In this document: positions 1-6,791 of the stretch, one piece after another
Position numbering within the stretch: position 1 is the stretch's first letter
How the letters are laid out: every line of letters begins with the position of its first letter
Assembly: GCA_964627195.1 (NCBI GenBank)
Contig: CAZVJU010000042.1
Location: forward strand, 1-7,148
Direction: 5' to 3'
DNA length: 7,148 nucleotides
Source of the DNA: CAZVJU01 sp964627195
Lineage (GTDB): Bacteria > Patescibacteriota > Microgenomatia > UBA8517
Notes under the pieces: model-generated
What the model was told of the DNA's origin: nothing
The model's database searches: none
What the model saw: the letters and a program-made list of their open reading frames with translations, nothing else
Program-made: the position numbers and the translations under genes

Positions 1-62
1 ATAGCAGAGTTCATACAGGAAATCAAATTGACTATAGGGTAATGGAAACGGTATGGAACTAA
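1..62 (+). CDS. Possible 3' end of a rightward gene entering from the left edge
   Basis: Plus-strand frame 3 is open from the edge to a TAA at 60-62, with 19 codons ending in YRVMETVWN. Frame 1 is also open to a TAA at 40-42 (13 codons). Either is too short to identify, and both may be chance. No other gene is seen between 63 and 203. Confidence 0.2.
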   Translation, partial: SRVHTGNQIDYRVMETVWN

Positions 63-76
63 ATCTGGGATTATGG

Positions 77-95
77 GGTCAAATTTTTAGGTTAC
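77..95. repeat. Imperfect direct repeat, copy 1 (flanks membrane-protein gene)
   Basis: GGTCAAATTTTTAGGTTAC resembles the sequence at 921-940; 18 positions match with three single-base gaps. The two copies bracket the membrane-protein gene. The sequence is AT-rich, so chance similarity is possible. Confidence 0.3.
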
Positions 96-139
96 TTGTA
101 GGAAGGAGAGAGTTTATACACCTTTTTAATTTTACGTCA

Positions 140-174
140 AACCCAAGCCCAGCTCTTAATTTTTTTGTTGGGTT
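140..174. other. Weak hairpin downstream of the membrane-protein gene
   Basis: AACCCAA (140-146) and TTGGGTT (168-174) form a perfect seven-base stem around a 21-base loop. No T-run follows the stem on either strand, so it is not a canonical intrinsic terminator, although its place just after the last leftward gene would suit transcription ending there. Confidence 0.25.
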
Positions 175-203
175 ATAAGTATTAGATTTTAAGTTAAAGT
201 AAG

Positions 204-857
204 TCATCCAAAAAGAGATTCTGCAGACCCCTTAACTACAAGAAACAATGAATAAGCTGTCAGAATGATTACTAAAAAAAGACTGGGTACCCCCACGTAC
301 TTTTCATAAATATAATCATTCGTGGCTAAGAGTATAGTGATCAACATCACAACTGCAAACTCGTATACCGTAAATTTAAGTATAAAATCATGAATAAAAG
401 ATTTATTTTGCTCTAGTTGTTCAAGTTCGTCACCAATTTTTGACAACCTTTCAATCTTTCTTTCTCCGACCTTTTTATAATCTTCGTTTTTTGTCAAACT
501 TTTTATAGTTAAAATAAACTCTTCTGTTGAACTCAGAGGTTTTGTATCACTAGTAAAATAGAGAATATCTTGTTGGGTTGTATAGTCACTTAATAGTCTT
601 TCTTCTTTATTATTGATAATTTGCAGCTTAAAAATTACCATAACTCCCAAAAGTGCCGCTAAAGAAATTAAAGACTGGACAAGACTGCTAAAAACAGACT
701 GTGTTACTCCGCTAGAAACACTCCACTCAAATTTTATAGATGCAATAAAGATTGCCACAAAAAACAAAAAGAGCGAGACTAGAAGTTTACGTCTCCTTGA
801 TCTACCCGTAAAATACTCTCCTATCGTTTGGTAGATATTGAAAATAATATCTTGCAT
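204..857 (-). CDS. Four-helix membrane protein of unknown function
   Basis: This is a 217-residue protein from the ATG at 857; a TTG at 890 would add eleven residues and has an AGGA nine bases upstream, so the start is uncertain. Four hydrophobic segments lie at about 25-41, 56-77, 161-178 and 190-208. The basic stretch RSRRRK before the first puts the N-terminus in the cytoplasm, and the loop between helices 2 and 3 (about 80 residues, charged, coiled-coil-like around 124-154) is then also cytoplasmic. No catalytic motif and no known family is recognised. It lies 79 bases after the WYL gene on the same strand and may be the last gene of the operon or have its own promoter. Membrane proteins are common effectors in defence loci, but nothing in the sequence proves that role. 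Confidence 0.65.
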   Translation of the reverse strand: MQDIIFNIYQTIGEYFTGRSRRRKLLVSLFLFFVAIFIASIKFEWSVSSGVTQSVFSSLVQSLISLAALLGVMVIFKLQIINNKEERLLSDYTTQQDILYFTSDTKPLSSTEEFILTIKSLTKNEDYKKVGERKIERLSKIGDELEQLEQNKSFIHDFILKFTVYEFAVVMLITILLATNDYIYEKYVGVPSLFLVIILTAYSLFLVVKGSAESLFG

Positions 858-898
858 TTGAAGAAAATTCCCTAAGCTCCCGTTGGGCAACTAGCTTA

Positions 899-926
899 AT
901 CCTACTTCAAATTTCCAAAAGGTCAA
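899..926 (-). promoter_or_regulatory. Possible promoter of the membrane-protein gene
   Basis: On the minus strand TTGACC (926-921, 5/6 of the -35 consensus) lies 16 bases before TAGGAT (904-899, 4/6 of the -10). Transcription would start near 892, leaving a leader of about 35 bases before the ATG at 857. Weak boxes in AT-rich DNA can arise by chance, so this is tentative. Confidence 0.3.
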
Positions 927-940
927 ATTTTAGATGTTAC
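921..940. repeat. Imperfect direct repeat, copy 2 (across the WYL stop codon)
   Basis: GGTCAAATTTTAGATGTTAC is the partner of the repeat at 77-95. It spans the stop codon of the WYL gene (937-939) and includes the possible -35 box of the membrane-protein gene. It may mark the edge where that gene was added to the operon. Confidence 0.3.
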
Positions 941-1266
941 CAGCTCCTGTTTATATAGGGAGTCCTTTTGGGGTCTATTAAACTCCGAATGTGAGGCCCA
1001 TCGAAATGTTCCCCGATAGCAGAAACGCTGGACATATCTTCCAAATAAATAGTTATAACCCCGGGCTCATAATCTTCGTGAGCCCGTGTATAACCGGATA
1101 GTCTTTCTTTTCCCTCGTTCTCACCAGTTTCTTGGGGGAAAACGTCATAAGGAGCAACCACTCGTGTTACATAATTATCATCTTTCTTCCTTCGAAAAGT
1201 AATCTTCAACCATTCCTGATTTCTGATAGCCTCTATAACCGCCTGTTTCATATTTAGAGTTGTCAC
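937..1266 (-). CDS. Small stand-alone WYL-like domain protein
   Basis: This 109-residue protein starts from a GTG at 1266 that overlaps the stop of the microprotein gene; an ATG at 1251 (MKQAVIEA) is an alternative, and neither has a clear ribosome-binding site, so re-initiation after the upstream stop is likely. The order of elements matches the WYL fold: an N-terminal helix (MKQAVIEAIRNQ), strand WLKITFRRKK, strand TRVVAPYDVF (34-43), strand RLSGYTRAHE (56-64) and the closing ITIYLEDMSSVSAIGEHF (71-88). The name-giving W-Y-L residues are degenerate. No helix-turn-helix is present, unlike BrxR/CapW-type regulators. WYL domains bind nucleic-acid-derived ligands and regulate or trigger defence systems; here it could be a sensor subunit (inference). 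Remote match, moderate confidence. Confidence 0.6.
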   Translation of the reverse strand: MTTLNMKQAVIEAIRNQEWLKITFRRKKDDNYVTRVVAPYDVFPQETGENEGKERLSGYTRAHEDYEPGVITIYLEDMSSVSAIGEHFDGPHIRSLIDPKRTPYINRSW

Positions 1267-1355
1267 TTGTTAGTCGGTTTCTGTTTTATTTCTTTTAATT
1301 CCGCCAGAATTTCTCTAAGTACACCCATTAGTTCAGTAAATTGTGCCCTGCTCAT
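1263..1355 (-). CDS. 30-residue microprotein, predicted amphipathic helix
   Basis: The peptide begins MSRAQFTELMGVLREILAEL and ends KEIKQKPTNK. It starts one base after the S stop, has a good ribosome-binding site (GGGGGTGAG, 1368-1360) inside the last S codons, and its TGA overlaps the GTG of the next gene (GTGA). This double tight coupling supports real translation. Hydrophobic residues at 6, 9, 10, 12, 13, 16, 17, 20 and 23 give an amphipathic helix, so it may bind another protein such as the S subunit or the WYL protein. It might instead only couple translation of its neighbours. No family is recognised. Confidence 0.5.
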   Translation of the reverse strand: MSRAQFTELMGVLREILAELKEIKQKPTNK

Positions 1356-1356
1356 T

Positions 1357-2718
1357 TTACTCACCCCCTTTTTCAATCATTTCCTCAACCTTTCTTTTTG
1401 CTTCGTCTAATTGCTCCTTGGATTTTTTGCGCGCCTCGTGAGATTTTTTAACCAAATCCGCGATTTTTTGTTGAGTTGACCTTGGCAAAATCGGAATAAT
1501 TAGTCTTTTTAATGACTCTTGGGGAACGGCAGATAAAATAGTCCCTGCACATTCTCTTTCAAGTTGCCATTGTAAAATAATACTTTTAGCAAAAACCAGC
1601 AAAACTTCCGATAAAATTTCGCTGCTTCTTAGTTGGAAAAAACCAGTAGAAGCAAGGCTTCCATTTTGATCTGTATCAACCAACGCAGTTTTTCCCAGCG
1701 ATCCCTGAATACTTGAAACGAGGACGTCTCCTGTTTTTAGTAACCTTCGGGCCCTACTCGGTGCCTCTTTACCTAAAACTTCAGAGTACCCATCAACTAC
1801 CCCAACCGAGGAATTAATATTTGCCAATTCGACATATTTATAACTTTCATCAGGTTTTGGGACGAATCTCGCAGGAACATTCTGAACAACCTCTAACAAG
1901 CTTTTTGCATTTTGATTATTAATTTTTGATATTAATTCATCGTACTTTGGCTGGAAATAATCGGCATCAACTCTGTCGACTTTTTCCGCGTCTGAATAAT
2001 TAACAATATAACTCAAATCTTCAGGGATCTGAAAATCTTTAAGTTCCAACTCTCCCAAAAGCAAATCTTCTGCCTGTTCGTAACAAGCTGCAGAGTTTTC
2101 TAATTCTTTTAGTGATGATTTGTAAAGGCCTTCTATTTGACTCTGAATTTCCTGAGAAAAAACTGGTACAAGTATAGATTTCGTTTGCCACAAAAATATG
2201 TGTTGCTGAACACTCCCAACTGGCAATCTTAAAACTTGCATTTTTCCATATTTTGAATTTAAAAATGCTGCCAAATAATAGGGAGAGATTTTGCTCTCAG
2301 TTGTTATTTTCACTATATCTTGATTTGAATTAAGCTTTGCTGGAACGCTAGAAGCTACTGCAGCGTTACCAACAGAGCCAGACATTGACAACAGAACTTG
2401 TCCCTCACTTACTTTTGATTTCCTCAATATCTTATCAACATTGTCATCTATATATCGCACACCTTCATAACTAATGATTCCATCTTTAATATTGTTTGCT
2501 TCAAGAAAGGGTATCCCTTCGTCTCTCCAAACAATATTGCTTGTGAGAGCGTATGCCCCAAAACTTTCTAAACTTTTAGAAATATCTTCAAGTTTTTTGC
2601 AAATCCCAAGATCAACAAGTGTTTTCATAATCTCTAAATATTCTGGTTGGTAATATTGAGCATCCAGCCGGTCTGCTCCCTCAAGTTGAGATTTTTGAAC
2701 AACTGAGTAAATACTCAT
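1357..2718 (-). CDS. hsdS: RM specificity subunit S (two target-recognition domains)
   Basis: This 453-residue protein has the duplicated plan of type I/BcgI-like S subunits. Each half opens with a related motif: ADRLDAQYYQPEY at 15-27 and VDRVDADYFQPKY at 247-259. Target-recognition domain 1 spans about 40-190 (VLLSMSGSVGNAAV at 108-121) and domain 2 about 270-410 (DVLVSSIQGSLGKTAL at 331-346). Each is followed by a helical spacer, 192-225 and 413-450, the second strongly charged (KKSHEARKKSKEQLDEAKRK). In the family the two domains read the halves of a split DNA target and the helices dock the methylase. The target cannot be read from the sequence. The start ATG overlaps the protease stop by four bases. 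It should form the RM complex with the nuclease-methylase encoded at 4232-6178. Confidence 0.92.
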   Translation of the reverse strand: MSIYSVVQKSQLEGADRLDAQYYQPEYLEIMKTLVDLGICKKLEDISKSLESFGAYALTSNIVWRDEGIPFLEANNIKDGIISYEGVRYIDDNVDKILRKSKVSEGQVLLSMSGSVGNAAVASSVPAKLNSNQDIVKITTESKISPYYLAAFLNSKYGKMQVLRLPVGSVQQHIFLWQTKSILVPVFSQEIQSQIEGLYKSSLKELENSAACYEQAEDLLLGELELKDFQIPEDLSYIVNYSDAEKVDRVDADYFQPKYDELISKINNQNAKSLLEVVQNVPARFVPKPDESYKYVELANINSSVGVVDGYSEVLGKEAPSRARRLLKTGDVLVSSIQGSLGKTALVDTDQNGSLASTGFFQLRSSEILSEVLLVFAKSIILQWQLERECAGTILSAVPQESLKRLIIPILPRSTQQKIADLVKKSHEARKKSKEQLDEAKRKVEEMIEKGGE

Positions 2719-3425
2719 GAATTTGCAAGTTCAGCTAATGCTTTTACATGCTCCCAAGAAATTCCCATGAATATATTGGCAATACCTGCAACTTGCGAAG
2801 GACTATTTGACAATATTCCTATTAAGATAGAAGGGCTATCTTTTAATACAATCGGTGCGCCACTTAGGCCACCCACTACCGGTCCAGAAATCTGAATATT
2901 TTTCCTTCTAATATCATCTCTCTTAGATAAACCAACCACTCCCTCAACATATGTCGGAGAATGCACTTTATCTAAGAGTTGGTTTCCTAATGGAAATCCA
3001 CAATAAGCAACTCCCACGGAAACTTTAGGATAACTGGTGGTAATTTCTAAACCAGTAGAGGCCTCTTTTTCTAAATCGTCTCCTTGAAGTAACTGTCCTT
3101 TATCATCTAGTAATTTCAAAATTGCTAAATCGTGTTGTCCATCAATTATTTCGATTACCGCCCTTTTATAATTTCCGGCATTTCCAACCACCAATAGACC
3201 AGACAGTACAATCGGGGTCGAAAATAAACCTTCAACTACATGGGCACAAGTGATGAGTGCTTTGTGTTTCTTTAACCAGAAAGCTGTTCCGACTACATTT
3301 AACTCCTCGGAGAATAACTTTCCATCTTTTGGATCAAACTTTGGCCGCATGGTACCAACGGCTCGAACAGCTTTATAAACCTCTGGCTCTTTATTAGTAC
3401 TTATTTGCTTCCTGTTATTTGGCAT
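2715..3425 (-). CDS. Trypsin-like (S1/HtrA-like) serine protease, cytoplasmic
   Basis: This 236-residue protein starts from the ATG at 3425, which has GGAGG five bases upstream; a TTG at 3437 overlaps that ribosome-binding site and was rejected. The chymotrypsin-fold triad is complete: His62 in TCAHVV, Asp99 in HDLAIL and Ser188 in GLSGAPI (a GxSGxP motif). The protease domain fills residues 15-230 and there is no PDZ domain, unlike HtrA/DegP. No signal peptide or membrane helix precedes it, so it should act in the cytoplasm, unusual for this fold but known for defence-associated trypsin-like domains. Its stop overlaps the S gene start in ATGA, implying translational coupling. Substrate unknown; neighbouring HEPN, S or WYL proteins are candidates (inference). 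Confidence 0.85.
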   Translation of the reverse strand: MPNNRKQISTNKEPEVYKAVRAVGTMRPKFDPKDGKLFSEELNVVGTAFWLKKHKALITCAHVVEGLFSTPIVLSGLLVVGNAGNYKRAVIEIIDGQHDLAILKLLDDKGQLLQGDDLEKEASTGLEITTSYPKVSVGVAYCGFPLGNQLLDKVHSPTYVEGVVGLSKRDDIRRKNIQISGPVVGGLSGAPIVLKDSPSILIGILSNSPSQVAGIANIFMGISWEHVKALAELANS

Positions 3426-3463
3426 TTCTACCTCCAAAAACTAAACCCTTTCTACACCTACTT
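3426..3463 (-). other. Intercistronic gap with relic of a methylase gene 3' end
   Basis: This 38-base gap is the only real break among the first seven genes. On the minus strand 3451-3428 reads AAA GGG TTT AGT TTT TGG AGG TAG, which would encode KGFSFWR-stop. The methylase ends in EGFNFWR-stop (GGA TTT AAT TTT TGG AGG TAA, 4252-4232). Across the shared 24 bases about 20 match, including bases upstream of the ribosome-binding site. In both places the GGAGGT doubles as Shine-Dalgarno for the next gene. Duplication during insertion of the HEPN gene is the likely source. Confidence 0.5.
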
Positions 3464-4228
3464 TTAGGCTTCAAGGTCTCTAATAATCATATTTAATATT
3501 TCGAAAGCGATTCGTCCCTCCTCCGGCTTTACTTGTAATCCAGATTCCAGCTCTTTGCCAGGATGAACCAGGTTACGGTAGTTTCTTACTGCGTCTCCTA
3601 ATTTCTCAGCACCTGGATTTATTATCGACAAATCCACAGAAACATCAATCAGATGTTCAAGACTCCACTTTACCAAATCTTTTTCTTTATGGGCCTTGGT
3701 AGAAGATTTCGCCCTGTCTTTATTAGCAATTAATTTGTCCAGTAATATTGCTTCTATCAGTCCACCACATAGAATAATAAGGGGTTTCCAGGCTTCAACA
3801 GCCAAACATCGGCCTATCCACCCATAATCTCTTCTAATAATCTGTCTCAATTCTTGGTTATCTACAAAAGAGAAATCTTTCTGTAAAACCATAGGTGGTT
3901 TTACATCCTCATCCATCAAAACATTCAAGGCGCTTACATCTTTTATAGTTCTCACCAACAAACTGTCAATTTTGTACTTTGGTTGATAATCGAAGGACTG
4001 TTCCATCAAAAAAGGAGAATCTCTTCGCAAGAAATCGTTTTCGTTAAATTGTTCAAAGGTACCTGGTATTATAATATTGAAACTATCTATGAACTCCTTG
4101 TATTCCTGAACAATCTGTGAGTCAACCGCCTCCTCCTTTTTCCTAAAAATTTCAAGAGTTTTTCGATACTCTGTTAGAAAGAAGTAGGCTTTTTTGATTT
4201 CCCTTTGTTGCTCATCTGTAAACTCCAT
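3464..4228 (-). CDS. HEPN-like protein, possible RNase effector in the RM operon
   Basis: This 254-residue protein starts at an ATG six bases after GGAGG. I do not recognise a named family. The C-terminal half is helical: residues 143-168 form a hydrophobic helix (EAWKPLIILCGGLIEAILLD) of the type seen in HEPN/DUF4145-like proteins, followed by a charged Lys-rich loop (170-187). Then comes the motif RNYRNLVHP, where Arg215 and His222 give an R-X6-H spacing that fits the HEPN RNase signature R-X4-6-H. The N-terminal half (1-135) is charged, with helices at 1-50, and has no recognised domain. No signal peptide or membrane segment is seen. It lies between the methylase and the protease. HEPN RNases (for example PrrC and RloC) are known partners of RM systems, so a toxin role is an inference. 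A non-catalytic HEPN scaffold is the alternative. Confidence 0.65.
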   Translation of the reverse strand: MEFTDEQQREIKKAYFFLTEYRKTLEIFRKKEEAVDSQIVQEYKEFIDSFNIIIPGTFEQFNENDFLRRDSPFLMEQSFDYQPKYKIDSLLVRTIKDVSALNVLMDEDVKPPMVLQKDFSFVDNQELRQIIRRDYGWIGRCLAVEAWKPLIILCGGLIEAILLDKLIANKDRAKSSTKAHKEKDLVKWSLEHLIDVSVDLSIINPGAEKLGDAVRNYRNLVHPGKELESGLQVKPEEGRIAFEILNMIIRDLEA

Positions 4229-4231
4229 ATT

Positions 4232-6178
4232 TTACCTCCAAAAATTAAATCCCTCCTTCTTTGCAAACTCTATAAATTTATCTGCAATTTCGTCTAGGTC
4301 GTGGTCAAGTAAGGAATTGCCTTTTGCATCAACTGCAACTTCTCCATTTTCATCTTTCTTAAAGACGTAATCTCCGCCGTTATCCTTTCCACTCTTCTTC
4401 GAAACCGCCATAAATATTGGATAATCTTTGGGTAGTTTTTCTCCTTCACCCCACTTCTGCAAGAAAAGCACTGAAGTTTTTGTACCAGTATGGGGCTTGA
4501 AAGTATTAACATGAAGACCTACAACCGCTAAAATCCTAGCTTTATCGAAAAGCCAACTTCTAATGTAGGCCATATTGGTATTATTTAAAACTCCTTGTGG
4601 CAAGACTATTGCAAGCCTACCGCCCGGTTTAATGAGATTTAATGCTCGCTCGATAAAAAGAATATGCCTTTCAGTCTTGTTTCGAAGTTTGCCTTTCTCG
4701 TTTTTTGCTAGCTCATACTCGTTGAGGATCGGGCGTTCATGAATTTCTCCTGCAAAAGGCGGATTAGTAAGTAAAACATCAAAATCAAAATATTTAAAGT
4801 TTTCTTGGTTATCCCTGTCTTTGTCGTAGTCACCAAACTTGTGGATTTTTTCTCTAAGTTCTGCTCGAGCTTTTTCTTTTTCCGCCTCGTCGCCTTTCCA
4901 TTCTTGAGGATTTAACGAGTTGAGTTTGAAAATGTGAGACCTTCCATCCCCGGCAATAAGCATTAAAGCACGTGATATTTTTACGGGTTTATCGTCAAAA
5001 TCAATTCCGTAAAGATGGCTTCTTGCATACTCGATCTTTGTTTCTTGGGATCTAACCGACATGTAGTTATCCCAAACCCATTGCATCGCGTGAATCAAAA
5101 ATCCCCCGGATCCGGAGGCTGGATCAACAATATACTCATCTTCTTTCGGATTTAGTATTTTTACAGCCATATCAATAACATGACGGGGGGTAAAATATTG
5201 ACCCTTTTTGCCCTTGGCGACATCGGGAAGTAAGTATTCAAAAGCTCTATCGATAATTCCCAAATCTGCATCTAGAAGTTTTACTTTCTCGAGCTGCCCA
5301 ACACATACAGACAAATGAGATGGCGAAAGCTGAATTTTCTCACCGGAAATAAACATCCCCGACCATTCTTGTGCTGATTTTTCAAAAAGACGCTCAACGT
5401 TATCGTAAGTTATTTGAGGATTCGTAGATTGTCTAAAGAGAAGTTCCCCTTGCCTATCTCTTGCATATTTTTCGTCATATAGTTTTGCGTAGATTAATTT
5501 AAAGATTTCATTAAAAGAATCGACTCCTGCGTTCGCCAGAACCAACTCCTCCAAAATTTTTATAATTTTCACCAAGTCAAAACTCCTCTCAAGTTGATCC
5601 AAAGTTAGTTTTGCTTCCTGGACATCTTCTATTGTTTGGTCGATCCTTGGAATATCGCGAAGAGTGTTTTCAAATTGATGGGGATATGGACGGTAAAGAA
5701 TTACCTTTACAATACCATTTGACAATATGCCTATTGGTGCACCTTCTGCATTAAGATAACTCTTCACTTGTTCTAAGCCGTCTTTTGCTTCCGGGCTTTT
5801 TACCTCTACTACTACTCTTGGAGTTTCTTTGTCTTCCTGATAGATAACGATGTCGGCAGCCTTTTCGCGAACCTCACGGCCAAAATTAATCTCTTTTTCT
5901 ACAGCAATTCTATCCAAAGGATAGTTATAAATTTTTGTTAGTTTGTAAAGCCATAGTTGGCGAACAATTTCTTCCGGTTCTCCGATTTGCTTTTCTTCAT
6001 TCCAAACCAGTAACTCAATATTTCTTTTTAGACACGTTAGATAAAACTTGCCTTTCTCTTTTTCGGAGATAGTAAGAATTTCGGAGGGCTTAATTTTGTC
6101 AAATTCCGGCAAGCCATATTGCATATCAGGTTTTCGGAAAATTTTGTTTATGATATCAGAGGTTAAATTTGTACCCAT
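4232..6178 (-). CDS. Fused PD-(D/E)XK nuclease / N6-adenine DNA methyltransferase (BcgI-like RM subunit)
   Basis: This is a 648-residue protein from the ATG at 6178; an in-frame TTG at 6196 would add six residues inside lexA and is less likely. Residues 70-180 resemble the HsdR N-terminal nuclease domain: Asp109 in ADIVIY, Glu125-Val-Lys127 in VVVEVKSP and Gln137 form a D...ExK...Q active site. Residues 210-330 are the helical HsdM N-terminal region, followed by GQYFTPRHV (326-334), SAM-binding motif I DPASGSGGF (352-360) and catalytic NPPF (472-475), typical of gamma-class N6_Mtase proteins. Nuclease plus methylase in one chain of about 640 residues with a separate S subunit is the plan of BcgI-type enzymes. 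No HsdR helicase is encoded nearby. The last codons TGG AGG TAA contain the Shine-Dalgarno of the next gene, three bases downstream. It should methylate adenine, and possibly cut, at sites chosen by the S protein encoded at 1357-2718. Confidence 0.9.
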   Translation of the reverse strand: MGTNLTSDIINKIFRKPDMQYGLPEFDKIKPSEILTISEKEKGKFYLTCLKRNIELLVWNEEKQIGEPEEIVRQLWLYKLTKIYNYPLDRIAVEKEINFGREVREKAADIVIYQEDKETPRVVVEVKSPEAKDGLEQVKSYLNAEGAPIGILSNGIVKVILYRPYPHQFENTLRDIPRIDQTIEDVQEAKLTLDQLERSFDLVKIIKILEELVLANAGVDSFNEIFKLIYAKLYDEKYARDRQGELLFRQSTNPQITYDNVERLFEKSAQEWSGMFISGEKIQLSPSHLSVCVGQLEKVKLLDADLGIIDRAFEYLLPDVAKGKKGQYFTPRHVIDMAVKILNPKEDEYIVDPASGSGGFLIHAMQWVWDNYMSVRSQETKIEYARSHLYGIDFDDKPVKISRALMLIAGDGRSHIFKLNSLNPQEWKGDEAEKEKARAELREKIHKFGDYDKDRDNQENFKYFDFDVLLTNPPFAGEIHERPILNEYELAKNEKGKLRNKTERHILFIERALNLIKPGGRLAIVLPQGVLNNTNMAYIRSWLFDKARILAVVGLHVNTFKPHTGTKTSVLFLQKWGEGEKLPKDYPIFMAVSKKSGKDNGGDYVFKKDENGEVAVDAKGNSLLDHDLDEIADKFIEFAKKEGFNFWR

Positions 6179-6182
6179 GCTA

Positions 6183-6785
6183 TTAACTCTTCCCAATTAT
6201 ACGTATCACTTTACCTATAAGTCGAGTGTCGGGGTAAATTGGGATATTTTTGTGTTTGGAGTTTTCAGGTTTCAAGTATGTTCGTCCTTCTTTGCTAACT
6301 AATCGCTTTATAGTGGTGCCGTCGTTGCTTCTTGCAAGAACGATGTCGCCGTTTTTAAATTCTTTTGACTTTCTGACAACAACTACATCTCCGTTTTCAA
6401 TTCCTGCCCCAACCATCGAATCACCCTTAACCCTAATCAAGATGTCATCTAGTTCTTCTATTTGCCCCACTGGTTTCCATTGGACATCCTCGAATGCCTC
6501 TGTATAAGGACCAGCAGCACTAACGCCAACGTATGGTGAAATAGGAGTAAGACCCAAAACAAAAAAACCTTTTTCCAGAATTCTTATACCCCTAGTAACC
6601 CCCTCCTCTTTTCTGATAAGCTTTTTGTTCTCTAAAGTTTTTAGAAGATCAAGAATGGCCTGGTTAGAAGATACGTTTAAGACTTCTCTTAGATCCGACA
6701 AGCTTGGAGGATAGCCTGAGTCACGCAATGAATCATAAATGGCCTTTAGGGCCTGAAGCTGTCTTTTACTCGGTTTAGCCTGCAT
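6183..6785 (-). CDS. lexA: LexA-family repressor / S24 autopeptidase
   Basis: This 200-residue protein has the full LexA layout and length. Residues 1-70 form the winged helix-turn-helix (SKRQLQALKAIYDSLRDSGY, then PPSLSDL, ending TRGIRIL). A hinge leads to the self-cleavage site Ala91-Gly92 in VSAAGP. The catalytic Ser123 lies in GDSM and Lys160 in TTIKRL; their 37-residue spacing equals that of E. coli LexA (119/156). In the family, RecA filaments on single-stranded DNA stimulate cleavage and lift repression. The recognition helix (SSNQAILDLL) differs from the E. coli one at most contact positions, in line with a different operator. It is first in the operon, its stop lying four bases before the methylase ATG, so it likely controls the RM genes and itself. 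Whether it is the cell's main LexA or a dedicated regulator cannot be told here. Confidence 0.93.
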   Translation of the reverse strand: MQAKPSKRQLQALKAIYDSLRDSGYPPSLSDLREVLNVSSNQAILDLLKTLENKKLIRKEEGVTRGIRILEKGFFVLGLTPISPYVGVSAAGPYTEAFEDVQWKPVGQIEELDDILIRVKGDSMVGAGIENGDVVVVRKSKEFKNGDIVLARSNDGTTIKRLVSKEGRTYLKPENSKHKNIPIYPDTRLIGKVIRIIGKS

Positions 6786-6791
6786 GGATAA

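Noticed and set aside
613..834. Plus-strand open frame of 73 codons
   Set aside because: Antisense to the membrane-protein gene; composition mirrors the hydrophobic helices on the other strand.
4294..4512. Minus-strand open frame of 72 codons inside the methylase gene
   Set aside because: A frame-shifted shadow of the methylase C-terminus with no domain of its own.
6048..6507. Plus-strand open frames across the lexA and methylase genes
   Set aside because: They lie fully antisense to well-supported genes and show no recognisable protein.
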